Shown piece after piece: positions 18,299 through 28,772 of a stretch of DNA of 64,000 nt. Every line of letters starts with the position of its first letter. Positions within the stretch are counted from its first letter, which is position 1. Location of the stretch: contig NZ_AQYB01000033.1 of assembly GCF_000377005.1 (NCBI RefSeq), positions 124,001 to 188,000 of the forward strand. Direction: 5' to 3'. This DNA comes from Streptococcus minor DSM 17118 (GTDB lineage Bacteria; Bacillota; Bacilli; Lactobacillales; Streptococcaceae). Under the pieces are notes generated by a model, which was not told the DNA's origin, searched no databases, and saw only the letters and a list, made by a program, of their open reading frames with translations. A program made the position numbers and the translations under genes.

Positions 18299-19138
18299 AT
18301 GACACATCAAAATCAAGAAAATTTAAGGATTATTCAAAAAAAAGGAATTGGGATTCTAAAGGAATTTATTAGGGTCTGTCAAGAACATGATTTAACCTAT
18401 TTCATCATATCCGGCACTCTTTTGGGAGCTGTTCGTCATGGTGGTTTCATTCCTTGGGATGATGATATTGATATTGGAATGCCTAGATCTGATTATGATC
18501 GCCTAGCATCCTTGTTCCAAGATGAGTTTGAATTTCCCTACAAATTGGTAACTCATGAAAATACACCGAGTCATACGAAGGCTTTTATGAATGTCCAAGA
18601 TAAGACAACAAAGATTGTATTTACTTATGGGCATGAAAAAACAGAGACCAGCGTTTGGTTAGATATTTTTCCAATTGATGGGATGCCTGGTAAAGGTCTC
18701 AAACGCTTTATTCATGAGAAACGATACTTGGTGAATCGGATGCTGGTACAACTTTCTCAGTTTAAGAAGATTGTGAACCAGAATAAGAAAAATCGACCGT
18801 TGATTGAGAGGGTTATTATTGGCTTGGCCAATCGGATTAATATCGAGTCAATGATTAACTACGAGCGTGCGCAGGCTCGCTATATCAAGACTCTTAAGAA
18901 GTATGATATGACAGAAGAATACGCAGGAACCTTACCAGGTATTTACAAGCTGGGTGAATTGGTTCGGTCAGATGTATTTGGAACTGGGGTCGTATTGGAA
19001 TTTGAAGGAATTCAAGTCAATGCACCTGAAAAGTATCATGAGTTTCTTGTTTCCTTTTATGGCGAAAAGTATATGGAAATGCCACCGAAGGATAAGATTG
19101 TTTATCATCAATTTGATATTATCGACCTGGGTCAATAG
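18299..19138 (+). CDS. LicD-family phosphotransferase (second)
   Basis: The 279-residue protein has the LicD signature FIISGTLLGAVRHGGFIPWD then DDIDIGMPRSDY at about residues 32-63, and a second conserved block VWLDIFPIDGMPG near 120. It begins 5 bases after the SDR-cytidylyltransferase fusion, implying tight coupling. The most economical reading is that the fusion makes the CDP donor which this enzyme transfers to the glycan. It is closer to canonical LicD than the one at 15097. Confidence 0.9.
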   Translation: MTHQNQENLRIIQKKGIGILKEFIRVCQEHDLTYFIISGTLLGAVRHGGFIPWDDDIDIGMPRSDYDRLASLFQDEFEFPYKLVTHENTPSHTKAFMNVQDKTTKIVFTYGHEKTETSVWLDIFPIDGMPGKGLKRFIHEKRYLVNRMLVQLSQFKKIVNQNKKNRPLIERVIIGLANRINIESMINYERAQARYIKTLKKYDMTEEYAGTLPGIYKLGELVRSDVFGTGVVLEFEGIQVNAPEKYHEFLVSFYGEKYMEMPPKDKIVYHQFDIIDLGQ

Positions 19139-19248
19139 GCGATTTTTGTACTCTTGCACTTCCAACTAAATAGGAAATGCCTAATTGAAAGGCGCAAAAC
19201 TGCGATCTGACAGTATGCAAGTGGTCTAATAAAAGTATTTTAAAAATA

Positions 19249-19277
19249 AAAGTCTACGGAAGATAGCTGTAGGCTTT
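19249..19277 (+). terminator. Hairpin between the second licD and the acyltransferase gene
   Basis: AAAGTCTAC (19249-19257) pairs with GTAGGCTTT (19269-19277) over 9 base pairs. The bases after it are only partly T-rich (GTATATTT), so it is a weak terminator or attenuator near the end of the 162-base gap. It may lower transcription of the acyltransferase relative to the upstream cps genes. Confidence 0.4.
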
Positions 19278-19300
19278 GTATATTTAGGAGATTGGTTATA

Positions 19301-20347
19301 ATGGTAGGAAGAAAGAAAGAACGAATAGAGTGGATTGATTTTGGTAAGGGATTGACAGTGTTATTGGTAGTAATCGGCCATGTAATATTAGGGTTATTTG
19401 AATCTAATCAATTTCCTCAAGACAGTCATCAACTCTTGTTCTTTACACAAATTTTCTATTTGTTTCATATACCAGTGTTTTTTGCCCTTTCTGGTTATTT
19501 TTTCAAACCAGTAGAAAATATAGTTCAATACAAGGATTATCTCTTCCAAAAAATAATCACTTTAGGCATTCCGTATTTATTTTACTCCATCATACAATTT
19601 TCGCTTCAAACCTTGGGTGGATCAGCTGTACGTGATGCGGCTAAACTGAGTGACCTACTCAATATTTACCAAAAACCATTTGGAGTATCATGGTACCTAT
19701 ATACTCTCTGGTGGATTTACATCGTATTTGGATTTATTAGTATTAAGGTCAAAAGTCAACATACATTACTGGTCATTTCATTTGTTGGTTTCCTTCTAGC
19801 ATTATTCATGCCTTTTGATAGTTATATTTTACAAAAATTATCACTTTGGTCCCTGTTCTTTATCCTTGGCTATTATTTGAAGCAAAGTCAGTTAGATAAA
19901 CACCTCAAAACCTATTGGTTACAATATAGTTTTGCAACATTATTTTTCATTATAGTCTTTCTAATTTTTTGGAACGATTCGAATCCTGTACATTACATCT
20001 CATATACTAGACCAGATTTTTGGGGTGTGATATTTATAGTTTCGGTATTTCTGGCTTTTGCAATTTACCCAAGATTAAGTGCCTGTAAGCTTTTAGGGAA
20101 CTATTTTACAACAATTGGTAAAGACAGTATCATCGTTTATTTATTACACGGTCCTATCGTATCTATATCGAGGATTATTCTTTTAAAACTAAATGTATAT
20201 AGTACCTTGTTACACATTATAGTGGGGGTAGCTCTAGGTTGGTTTGGTAGCGTACTCGCAATCTGCATTTTCAAGAGGATACCGTATATTGATTTTGTAT
20301 TCTATCCTATGAAATATATCAAACTAAACAAAAATAAGCAGATGTAG
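19301..20347 (+). CDS. Membrane acyltransferase family 3 (capsule O-acylation)
   Basis: The 348-residue polytopic protein of the acyltransferase-3 family (OafA/WcjE-like) has the opening motif RIEWIDFGKGLTVLLVVIGH, whose histidine is likely catalytic. FHIPVFFALSGYFF and about ten membrane segments follow. Such enzymes usually O-acetylate surface polysaccharides. A TTG at 19292 would lengthen the frame, but the AGGAG at 19286 is correctly spaced for the ATG at 19301. Position at the end of the cps cluster supports capsule modification; an unrelated substrate is possible. Confidence 0.85.
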   Translation: MVGRKKERIEWIDFGKGLTVLLVVIGHVILGLFESNQFPQDSHQLLFFTQIFYLFHIPVFFALSGYFFKPVENIVQYKDYLFQKIITLGIPYLFYSIIQFSLQTLGGSAVRDAAKLSDLLNIYQKPFGVSWYLYTLWWIYIVFGFISIKVKSQHTLLVISFVGFLLALFMPFDSYILQKLSLWSLFFILGYYLKQSQLDKHLKTYWLQYSFATLFFIIVFLIFWNDSNPVHYISYTRPDFWGVIFIVSVFLAFAIYPRLSACKLLGNYFTTIGKDSIIVYLLHGPIVSISRIILLKLNVYSTLLHIIVGVALGWFGSVLAICIFKRIPYIDFVFYPMKYIKLNKNKQM

Positions 20348-20429
20348 ATAAATACGCAGAAACGGCTTCCTCTACGCTCTTGTATGTTTGGAGGTGGTCA
20401 AAGAAGTTTTTCGCTTAACCATCCCTCCC

Positions 20430-20458
20430 TTGACCTCTCCTCTTTTTTAGGCTATAAT
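20430..20458 (+). promoter_or_regulatory. pyrK promoter
   Basis: TTGACC (20430-20435) and TATAAT (20453-20458) are separated by 17 bases. The remaining upstream gap (20348-20429) contains no gene and only a weak possible hairpin. Confidence 0.75.
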
Positions 20459-20627
20459 TCAGGTAAGTAGTACCTTTAACGAAGTCCTGTGAGGCTGGCA
20501 AGGTGGATGGTCTGTGGACTGGATTAAAGTGAGAAGTGTGCAGGAAGACCTTGTCTTCTTGAAGGTTGGGATTTATTTGAACTCTACCCTTTTCATGAGC
20601 CTTGCCCTTGGGGTGAGGTTCTTTTTT
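20459..20627 (+). promoter_or_regulatory. PyrR-binding attenuator of the pyrK-pyrD unit
   Basis: The leader carries the PyrR-binding loop consensus AGTCCTGTGAGGCT (20483-20496). A terminator stem follows, GAACTCTACCC (20579-20589) pairing with GGGTGAGGTTC (20611-20621) with one mismatch, then six T. In the known mechanism PyrR with UMP/UTP stabilises the binding loop, which lets the terminator form. The open frame running through it into pyrK is therefore leader, not protein. Confidence 0.88.
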
Positions 20628-20642
20628 ATGGAAGGAAAGATT

Positions 20643-22396
<1,754 letters not shown>

Positions 22397-22402
22397 GAAT
22401 CT

Positions 22403-22888
22403 ATGGTATTTGCAAAAGAAGAGCAAGCCTATGATTTGCTTAAAAAGCTAGATATTTCGTACGAGCGATTGGATCATCGGGCCATCACTTCAGTTCAAGA
22501 TTTGGATTTTACGCTTCCTGGCCAGCAGGTTAAAAATCTGGTTTTAAAAACAAAGAAAAGCAGACACTTTTACATGGTTATTCTCCACGATGAAAAACAG
22601 GCCAATATAGCTGATTTAGCAGAGCGCTTAGGAGAGAAGCGTTTGTCTTTCGCCAGTGATGAGCAATTAGAGGAGCTTCTCCATGTTCCTGCAGGTACCG
22701 TGACACCTTTTGGATTGATGTTTGATAAGGATAAAAGGATTCAGGTGGTTGTGGATGAGGATGTAGATCGCTCTTTGACAGTTGGTTTTCATCCCTTTAT
22801 CAATTCCACCACTCTCAACATCGCTTATTCTGATTTTGAAAAAATGATGGATTATTTAGATCATACGATTAGGATTGTAGCTTGTTAG
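22403..22888 (+). CDS. YbaK/ProX-type aminoacyl-tRNA editing domain protein
   Basis: The 161-residue free-standing editing domain of the YbaK/PrdX superfamily removes wrong amino acids from tRNA (usually Ala- or Cys-tRNA-Pro). Visible family features are the lysine in QQVKNLVLKTKK and the GTVTPFGLMFDK motif. It starts 6 bases after pyrD and so is carried in the pyrimidine unit, with no evident functional link. Confidence 0.85.
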   Translation: MVFAKEEQAYDLLKKLDISYERLDHRAITSVQDLDFTLPGQQVKNLVLKTKKSRHFYMVILHDEKQANIADLAERLGEKRLSFASDEQLEELLHVPAGTVTPFGLMFDKDKRIQVVVDEDVDRSLTVGFHPFINSTTLNIAYSDFEKMMDYLDHTIRIVAC

Positions 22889-22970
22889 GATGGGGGAAAT
22901 CTATTCGGTATTTTACGAGTCTGGGTCATAAGAAAGACTTGTTGCAATTACTCTAACCCTTTGTTTTACC

Positions 22971-22999
22971 TTGACATTGGAGGGACATCTTGTTACAAT
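22971..22999 (+). promoter_or_regulatory. pyrF promoter
   Basis: TTGACA (22971-22976, consensus) and TACAAT (22994-22999) lie 17 bases apart. Confidence 0.8.
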
Positions 23000-23118
23000 G
23001 GTGGTAATCAAATAACCTTTAATCATGTCCAGAGAGGCATCAAAGGTCTACAGGAAAAAGGGTGCAGTGTACCCAAATTTTGTGTAGCCTTGCCTTTTTG
23101 GTGGGGCTTTTCTGTGTG
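23000..23118 (+). promoter_or_regulatory. PyrR-binding attenuator of the pyrF-pyrE unit
   Basis: The PyrR loop core GTCCAGAGAGGC is at 23027-23038. The terminator stem GCCTTGCC (23087-23094) pairs through several G-U pairs with GGTGGGGC (23100-23107), with a TTTTT loop and TTTT after it. The remaining leader to pyrF (23119-23236) contains nothing else I can identify. Confidence 0.85.
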
Positions 23119-23236
23119 TCTTGAGGATTGACATTCCAAAGCAGAGTAGCTGTTTAGAGAAATTGATGCAGTTTGAACGTGGAGAAGCATGTTCGTTAGT
23201 TGTCGTAATGTAAATTGAAAGTCTGAAAGGAAAAAT

Positions 23237-23929
23237 ATGAGAGAAACTCGTCCTATTATTGCCCTTGATTTTCCATCCTTTGATCAGGTTAAGTCTTTTC
23301 TGGCTCGTTTCCCATCGGATGAAAAACTCTATGTCAAGATTGGTATGGAGCTCTATTATGCAGTAGGTCCTGAGATTGTTCGTTATGTCAAATCTCTAGG
23401 GCATTCGGTTTTTCTGGACTTGAAGCTCCACGATATTCCCAATACGGTCCGGTCAGCTATGGCAGCTTTAGCCAGAATGGGAGTAGATATGACAAATGTT
23501 CATGCGGCTGGTGGAGTCGAGATGATGAAGGCTGCTAGAGATGGTTTGGGAGCTGAAACCAAACTCATTGCGGTCACCCAGTTGACTTCCACATCTGAGG
23601 AACAAATGAAGGAATTTCAAAATATCCAAACCAGTCTGGTAGAATCTGTTGTTCATTATGCTCAAAAGACTGCCGAGGCAGGTTTAGATGGAGTTGTCTG
23701 TTCCGCTCAGGAAGTAGAATTGATAAAAAAAGCCACACCTGCAGATTTTGTCTGTTTGACACCAGGCATCCGTCCGAGTGGAGCAGAGGTTGGAGATCAA
23801 AAGCGTGTCATGACTCCATCAGCAGCCCGTGCGATTGGTAGTGATTATATCGTAGTGGGGAGACCCATTACACAAGCTCATGACCCTGTTCAAGCCTATC
23901 GAGATATTAAAGATGAATGGAATCGTTAG
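23237..23929 (+). CDS. pyrF: Orotidine 5'-phosphate decarboxylase
   Basis: The 230-residue TIM-barrel enzyme performs the last step of UMP synthesis. The signature [13 protein letters not shown] with its catalytic Asp-Lys-Asp set is at residues 60-72. [21 protein letters not shown] and [10 protein letters not shown] form the phosphate-binding end. AAGGAAAA precedes the ATG. The gene has its own PyrR-controlled leader and is followed at 268 bases by pyrE. Confidence 0.96.
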   Translation: MRETRPIIALDFPSFDQVKSFLARFPSDEKLYVKIGMELYYAVGPEIVRYVKSLGHSVFLDLKLHDIPNTVRSAMAALARMGVDMTNVHAAGGVEMMKAARDGLGAETKLIAVTQLTSTSEEQMKEFQNIQTSLVESVVHYAQKTAEAGLDGVVCSAQEVELIKKATPADFVCLTPGIRPSGAEVGDQKRVMTPSAARAIGSDYIVVGRPITQAHDPVQAYRDIKDEWNR

Positions 23930-23971
23930 ATGAAGTTTTTGGTTCACAGAGTGGAGATATAGGAGGTATTT

Positions 23972-24170
23972 ATGGGAAAGGTTATTTCAAAAGACATATT
24001 CTTAGATGGTTTTACCTATCGTTATTGATGATGGAAAGACAGAACATTTTACAAAAAATGTTCTATTTAAAGGTTACAAAGGAAACAAGGGTTCGCGGAT
24101 GGAACCTGCCCTTTTTGGGGGCTATAAGGTCGTTCGTTATGATGGCCATAGAGAAAGTGCACGGATTTAA
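23972..24170 (+). pseudogene. Small unknown ORF with a frameshift between pyrF and pyrE
   Basis: An AGGAGG site at 23961-23966 precedes an ATG at 23972. The frame reads MGKVISKDIFLDGF and stops at 24026-24028. One base later in phase (around 24005-24017), a clean frame continues VLPIVIDDGKTEHFTKNVLF, then KGYKGNKGSRMEPALFGGY, and stops at 24168-24170. Joined, it would be a basic protein of about 65 residues that I do not recognise. The good ribosome site and protein-like second frame suggest a real gene recently broken, or a one-base sequence error. Confidence 0.5.
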
Positions 24171-24197
24171 TTTTTAGAATGAAAGTAGGAAGATAAG

Positions 24198-24827
24198 ATG
24201 ACATTAGCTACACAAATCGCATCACACCTTTTAGACATCAAGGCTGTTTATTTGCAACCTGAAAATCCATTTACTTGGGCATCTGGTATTCAATCACCAA
24301 TTTATACAGACAATCGGATAACCCTTTCTTATCCAGATACTAGAACTTTGATTGAAGATGGTTTTGTGACAAAAATCAAGGAAGAATTTCCAGATGTGGA
24401 GGTGGTTGCGGGTACAGCGACAGCGGGCATCCCACATGGCGCTATTATTGCAGACCGTATGAATCTGCCTTTTGCCTATATTCGTAGTAAACCAAAAGAC
24501 CATGGTGCAGGCAATCAAGTAGAGGGACGTATTGTTAAGGGCCAGAAAATGGTGGTTATCGAGGATTTAATCTCTACTGGTGGTTCAGTTCTGGATGCAG
24601 TTGCTGCAGCCGAACGTGAAGGAGCGGAAGTACTGGGTGTAGTGGCTATTTTCACATACGAACTCCCAAAGGCTACTAAAAATTTTAGTGATGCAGGAGT
24701 AAAATTGGTAACTCTGTCCAACTATAGCGAACTCATCAAGGTTGCCAAGGTGCAGGGCTATATCAATGCAGATGGTCTACAACTCCTAAAAAAATTTAAG
24801 GAAAACCAGGAAACTTGGCAAGATTAA
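24198..24827 (+). CDS. pyrE: Orotate phosphoribosyltransferase
   Basis: The 209-residue type I phosphoribosyltransferase joins orotate and PRPP to give OMP. The PRPP-binding motif [13 protein letters not shown] is at residues 118-130, and the flexible catalytic loop [15 protein letters not shown] is at about 97-111. [13 protein letters not shown] near the N-terminus binds orotate. It shares the pyrF leader, since no promoter or attenuator is visible between the two. Confidence 0.96.
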   Translation: MTLATQIASHLLDIKAVYLQPENPFTWASGIQSPIYTDNRITLSYPDTRTLIEDGFVTKIKEEFPDVEVVAGTATAGIPHGAIIADRMNLPFAYIRSKPKDHGAGNQVEGRIVKGQKMVVIEDLISTGGSVLDAVAAAEREGAEVLGVVAIFTYELPKATKNFSDAGVKLVTLSNYSELIKVAKVQGYINADGLQLLKKFKENQETWQD

Positions 24828-24832
24828 AGAAG

Positions 24833-24850
24833 AGAAGGGTTCTCCCTTCT
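24833..24850 (+). terminator. pyrE terminator
   Basis: AGAAGGG (24833-24839) and CCCTTCT (24844-24850) form a 7-base-pair stem with a four-base loop, followed by the short T-rich TATTTC. Confidence 0.55.
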
Positions 24851-25114
24851 TATTTCATATCAATAAGAGTAAGTTCTGTCTGTCACTACAGTGTAGAACT
24901 GACGAATTGTCTTAAGAGGTTCTAGCTTTTTTTCTCCGCTATATTACCAGTGCTTATAATCGACCACTTGTCATTCGTAGCCAGTGTTACTGCGCCTTTA
25001 CTACTTAACGGGACAGTAGATATTGGTTGTGTTTTTTGATATAGTAATAGTAGTAATTGGTCTAGAATGACCAGAGAAAAAGTATTTTAATACAGATGAT
25101 GAGAAGGAGATTTC
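24851..25114. other. Unassigned intergenic stretch before ung
   Basis: These 264 bases hold no convincing gene, tRNA or known leader. The left two-thirds is less AT-rich than the usual intergenic sequence here. The last 100 bases are AT-rich and must contain the ung promoter, but I see no clear -35/-10 pair. An AGAAGGAG ribosome site closes the region. Confidence 0.4.
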
Positions 25115-25768
25115 ATGCAACACTCAGCCTGGCATGATGCTATCAAGACCTATTTACCTGAGAACTATTATGGAAACATCAAGGCTTTTTTGGGTCAGGT
25201 TTACCAGCAAGGGACAGTTTATCCACCACAGGATAAGGTTTTTGCCGCCTTACAGAAAACCAATTTAGAGAATGTACGTGTAGTTATTTTGGGGCAAGAT
25301 CCCTATCATGGTCCCAAACAGGCTCAAGGGCTGTCTTTTTCAGTTCCAAATGACCTACCAGCTCCGCCTTCACTGCAAAATATTCTCAAAGAGTTGGCAG
25401 ATGATGTCGGACCACGCAATCACCACGATTTAACCTCTTGGGCTGAGCAAGGTGTTCTTCTGCTCAATGCCTGTTTGACGGTCCCTGCAGGCCAAGCAAA
25501 TGGTCACGCAGGTATGATTTGGGAGCCTTTTACAGATGCGATTATCCGCTTGGTGAATGACCTTGATAGGCCAGTTGTTTTTATTCTCTGGGGTGGCTAT
25601 GCACGCAGAAAAAAAGTTTTGATTACAAACAAACACCACTTGATAATTGAGTCTCCCCATCCTAGTCCTTTGTCCTCCTATCGTGGCTTTTTCGGAAGCA
25701 AACCATTTTCAAGAACAAATGATTTTTTGCTGAAACATCAAGAAGCTCCTATTGATTGGTTGAAATGA
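25115..25768 (+). CDS. ung: Uracil-DNA glycosylase
   Basis: This 217-residue family 1 UDG excises uracil from DNA. The active-site motif GQDPYHG (catalytic Asp) is at residues 66-72, with [18 protein letters not shown] next, LLLNACLTV, and the minor-groove loop [13 protein letters not shown] near residue 190. AGAAGGAG lies before the ATG. In group B streptococci ung likewise follows the capsule locus. Confidence 0.97.
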   Translation: MQHSAWHDAIKTYLPENYYGNIKAFLGQVYQQGTVYPPQDKVFAALQKTNLENVRVVILGQDPYHGPKQAQGLSFSVPNDLPAPPSLQNILKELADDVGPRNHHDLTSWAEQGVLLLNACLTVPAGQANGHAGMIWEPFTDAIIRLVNDLDRPVVFILWGGYARRKKVLITNKHHLIIESPHPSPLSSYRGFFGSKPFSRTNDFLLKHQEAPIDWLK

Positions 25769-25775
25769 GGTGTCC

Positions 25776-26243
25776 ATGGTAAAATTAGCAACGATTTGTT
25801 ATGTGGATAATGGTAAGGAATGGCTGATGCTCCACCGCAATAAAAAACCGAATGATGTCCATGCAGGAAAATGGATTGGAGTCGGTGGTAAGCTAGAAGC
25901 GGGAGAAACACCAGAGGACTGTGCTATCCGAGAAATCAAAGAAGAAACAGGTTTGACAGTTAAGGAGTTGAAATTAAAAGGCATCATCACCTTTCCAGAA
26001 TTTACTCCTGATAATGACTGGTACACCTATGTTTTCAAGATTACAGACTTCGAGGGAGACCTCATTGATTGTAAAGAAGGAACCTTGGAGTGGGTACCTT
26101 ACGAAGAGATTCCCAACAAACCGACCTGGGAGGGGGATTATACTTTTATGAAATGGCTACTGGAAGACAAACCATTCTTTTCAGCTAAGTTTAGTTATCA
26201 GAAAGATAGACTGGTTGAGTCCAGTGTCAGATTTTATGAATAG
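25776..26243 (+). CDS. mutX: Nudix hydrolase (MutX/MutT type)
   Basis: The 155-residue Nudix protein has the full box GKLEAGETPEDCAIREIKEE then TGL at about residues 38-60. MutX hydrolyses 8-oxo-dGTP to prevent mutation, which fits its place after ung. A GTG at 25770 lies inside the GAGGTG ribosome site, so the ATG at 25776 is preferred. Substrate is inferred from family and position. Confidence 0.88.
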   Translation: MVKLATICYVDNGKEWLMLHRNKKPNDVHAGKWIGVGGKLEAGETPEDCAIREIKEETGLTVKELKLKGIITFPEFTPDNDWYTYVFKITDFEGDLIDCKEGTLEWVPYEEIPNKPTWEGDYTFMKWLLEDKPFFSAKFSYQKDRLVESSVRFYE

Positions 26244-26252
26244 GAGACTAAT

Positions 26253-26591
26253 ATGCAGGTTAACATCACAGATTTGCAGGAATATTTAGCACAGCACTAT
26301 GCGATTCACTCCAATGGTGTAGAAACGAGTCTCTTTATGAAATTAGTAGAAGAGGTCGGTGAAGTGGCTGAAGTACTGAATCAGCGTTCCGGCCGAAAAG
26401 CTCAAGATAAGGATGATTTAGATCAAGAGCTAGCAACGGAAATTGCAGATATCATCCATTATGCAGTGGCTTTAGCAGCTATCAACGGTTTAAATCTAAC
26501 GGAGACTATTCTCGAAAAAGACAAGCGCGCTTCTATCAAGTACAATCATACGATGAACTTAGCTGATTTTATTCAAAATAAGCTTCAATAA
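26253..26591 (+). CDS. MazG-like nucleotide pyrophosphohydrolase
   Basis: The 112-residue all-alpha NTP-PPase-like protein has the paired metal motif: [14 protein letters not shown] at residues 31-44, then [16 protein letters not shown] near 67-82. Such proteins hydrolyse non-canonical or excess nucleoside triphosphates. It follows mutX by 9 bases, so ung-mutX-mazG form a nucleotide-quality group ahead of pyrC. Substrate is unknown. Confidence 0.82.
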   Translation: MQVNITDLQEYLAQHYAIHSNGVETSLFMKLVEEVGEVAEVLNQRSGRKAQDKDDLDQELATEIADIIHYAVALAAINGLNLTETILEKDKRASIKYNHTMNLADFIQNKLQ

Positions 26592-26626
26592 CCAGTATAA
26601 TCGGAAAAAGTGTAAAGGAGAAATAC

Positions 26627-27910
26627 ATGCTCATCATCAAAAACGGTCGTGTTATCGACCCACAATCACAATTCGATCAAGTGGCAGATGTGTTACTAAA
26701 AGATGATCAGATTCTGCAAATCGGGCAAGGTATCGAAGTTCCCGATGCTCAGGTTATTGATGCAACTGGCTTGGTTGTAGCACCTGGTCTGGTTGATGTT
26801 CATGTTCATTTTCGTGAGCCTGGTCAGACCCACAAGGAAGATATCCATACGGGTTCTCTGGCAGCTGCAGCAGGTGGAGTAACTTCAGTGGTTATGATGG
26901 CTAACACCACACCGACTATTTCGACAGTTGAAACCCTCAAGGAAGTTCTGACTTCAGCTGCTAAGGAAGATATCCATGTTCATACTGTGGCGACTATCAC
27001 CAACGAATTTGATGGGGAAAATCTCACTGATTTTGAAGGACTATTAGCAAATGGAGCTGTTGCTTTTTCGGATGATGGTATTCCTTTGACCAATGCGGGT
27101 GTCCTACGGGATGCTATGCAATTGGCTAAGAAACACGATGTACTGCTCAGTCTCCATGAGGAAGATCCAAATCTGAATGGTGTTCTGGGATTGAATGAGC
27201 AAGTAGCGAAAAAACATTTTCATATTTGTGGGGCAACTGGAGTAGCCGAATACAGCATGGTGGCGCGTGATGTGATGATTGCCTATGAAACAGGAGCCAA
27301 AGTCCACATCCAACATCTTTCCAAGGCTGAGTCTGTGAAGGTAGTAGAATTTGCCCAAAATTTAGGTGCTAGGGTGACAGCAGAGGCAGCTCCTCAGCAT
27401 TTTTCGAGGACAGAAGACTTGCTCTTAACCAAAGGTGCCAATGCAAAAATGAACCCACCTCTGCGTCTGGAATCAGACCGCTTAGTTGTCATCGAAGGTC
27501 TCAAATCTGGTGTTATCTCAGTTATTGCTACTGATCATGCGCCGCATCATGTAGATGAAAAAAATGTGGCTGATGTGACCAAAGCACCATCCGGAATGAC
27601 GGGATTGGAAACCTCGCTCTCACTGGGACTGACCTATTTAGTTGAACCTGGTCACCTGACACTTTCGCAACTTTTGGAAAAAATGACCATCAATCCAGCC
27701 AAGCTTTATGGCCTGAATGCTGGTTATCTGGTTGAAAAAGGACCTGCTGATTTGGTTATTTTTGATCCAGATGCAGACCGTACGGTATCGGCTAACTTTG
27801 CTTCTAAGGCAAGCAATTCACCTTTCATCGGGGACCAGCTCAAAGGCCAGGTTAAATACACTATTTGCCAAGGCAGGGTAGTTTATCAAGTCAATGAAAC
27901 AAAAAAATAA
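26627..27910 (+). CDS. pyrC: Dihydroorotase
   Basis: The 427-residue class I dihydroorotase of the amidohydrolase family cyclises carbamoyl aspartate. Zinc ligands are visible: HVHFREPG at residues 59-66, HEED and HIQHLSK, and the catalytic aspartate in IATDHAPHH near residue 303. Unlike the other pyr units here, no PyrR loop lies upstream in the 35-base gap. It is therefore probably read with ung-mutX-mazG. Confidence 0.96.
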   Translation: MLIIKNGRVIDPQSQFDQVADVLLKDDQILQIGQGIEVPDAQVIDATGLVVAPGLVDVHVHFREPGQTHKEDIHTGSLAAAAGGVTSVVMMANTTPTISTVETLKEVLTSAAKEDIHVHTVATITNEFDGENLTDFEGLLANGAVAFSDDGIPLTNAGVLRDAMQLAKKHDVLLSLHEEDPNLNGVLGLNEQVAKKHFHICGATGVAEYSMVARDVMIAYETGAKVHIQHLSKAESVKVVEFAQNLGARVTAEAAPQHFSRTEDLLLTKGANAKMNPPLRLESDRLVVIEGLKSGVISVIATDHAPHHVDEKNVADVTKAPSGMTGLETSLSLGLTYLVEPGHLTLSQLLEKMTINPAKLYGLNAGYLVEKGPADLVIFDPDADRTVSANFASKASNSPFIGDQLKGQVKYTICQGRVVYQVNETKK

Positions 27911-27934
27911 GGAACTCTTGAGAGTTCCTTATTT
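27905..27934. terminator. Bidirectional terminator between pyrC and plsY
   Basis: A perfect 14-base-pair palindrome (AAATAAGGAACTCT / AGAGTTCCTTATTT, two-base loop) has T-runs on both strands. It covers the stop codons of both converging genes. Confidence 0.9.
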
Positions 27935-28570
27935 TTTTATGGGTGATTGTTTTGTTAGGTTCAGTCCGAAAGGTACTAGGTTTTCTGTTTTTTGCTGAAT
28001 ACGAATAATATTTTCCCGATGACGTAATATTACAAATGCCCCTAGGAAAACAATGATAACTGTGAAGAGAAAATCATATTCTGGCAAAATAAAGTGGAAG
28101 GCTGGGAAGACGATAACGGTGATGATAGCAAAACCAGCTGAGACGACACTAGATAGAGAAACCATAGAACTTAAGTAGAGAGTGATAGAGAAAATAGCTA
28201 ATAAAAAGAGACAGTAGACTGGTGAAAAGCCCATGAGCATACCAGCTGAAGTAGCTACTGCCTTGCCACCTTTGAAGCCTGCAAAGAGTGGAAAGGTATG
28301 GCCAAGAACGGCTACCAAACCAAAGACAATAGGCGACCATCCATTAGCGTGAAAAACAATGGGTAGCCAAACAGCCAAGGTTCCTTTGAGGAAATCAATA
28401 GCAAAGACAAGGATGCCAGCGCTAGGACCTAAAATCCGAAAGGTGTTAGTTGTTCCTGTATTTCCGGAGCCATAATCTCGTAAGTTTTTCTTGAAAAAGA
28501 CCTGGCCAATCCAGAGGCCAGATGGGATAGAACCCAGTAAATAAGCAATGATTAAAAATAAAAAATTCAT
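27929..28570 (-). CDS. plsY: Glycerol-3-phosphate acyltransferase PlsY
   Basis: The 213-residue integral membrane enzyme transfers acyl groups from acyl-phosphate to glycerol-3-phosphate, the first step of phospholipid synthesis. Conserved motifs: [12 protein letters not shown] (motif 1), [12 protein letters not shown] (motif 2) and [13 protein letters not shown] (motif 3). The annotated start is the ATG at 28570; a second ATG two codons earlier (28576) is possible. Upstream in-frame codons to 28648 lie beyond the promoter and are rejected. No ribosome site is visible. Confidence 0.93.
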   Translation of the reverse strand: MNFLFLIIAYLLGSIPSGLWIGQVFFKKNLRDYGSGNTGTTNTFRILGPSAGILVFAIDFLKGTLAVWLPIVFHANGWSPIVFGLVAVLGHTFPLFAGFKGGKAVATSAGMLMGFSPVYCLFLLAIFSITLYLSSMVSLSSVVSAGFAIITVIVFPAFHFILPEYDFLFTVIIVFLGAFVILRHRENIIRIQQKTENLVPFGLNLTKQSPIKK

Positions 28571-28582
28571 GACCATTTTTCT

Positions 28583-28591
28583 ATTATACCA
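28583..28591 (-). promoter_or_regulatory. plsY extended -10 promoter close to the start codon
   Basis: On the minus strand TGGTATAAT (28591-28583) is an extended -10. Its last base is 12 bases from the ATG at 28570, and only 6 from the ATG at 28576. Transcription would start at or just before the coding sequence, leaving no room for a ribosome site. Confidence 0.6.
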
Positions 28592-28772
28592 CATAGAAGG
28601 GAAATGCAACATACGTTGCAGGAAAATAGTTATTGTAGATTGATACATCCGATAGAAATAGCTTGATAGCCGTTGATTTCAATTATCAAAATTAAGTAGA
28701 CAAAGCCTTTATTTATAGCGTTTATTGTGTTTTTTTGGTAAGATAGTAAGGATGAAAAATTTGGAGGATCGA

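Noticed and set aside
20514..20642. N-terminal extension of pyrK
   Set aside because: It would translate the PyrR attenuator including its terminator; the ATG at 20643 has a good ribosome site.
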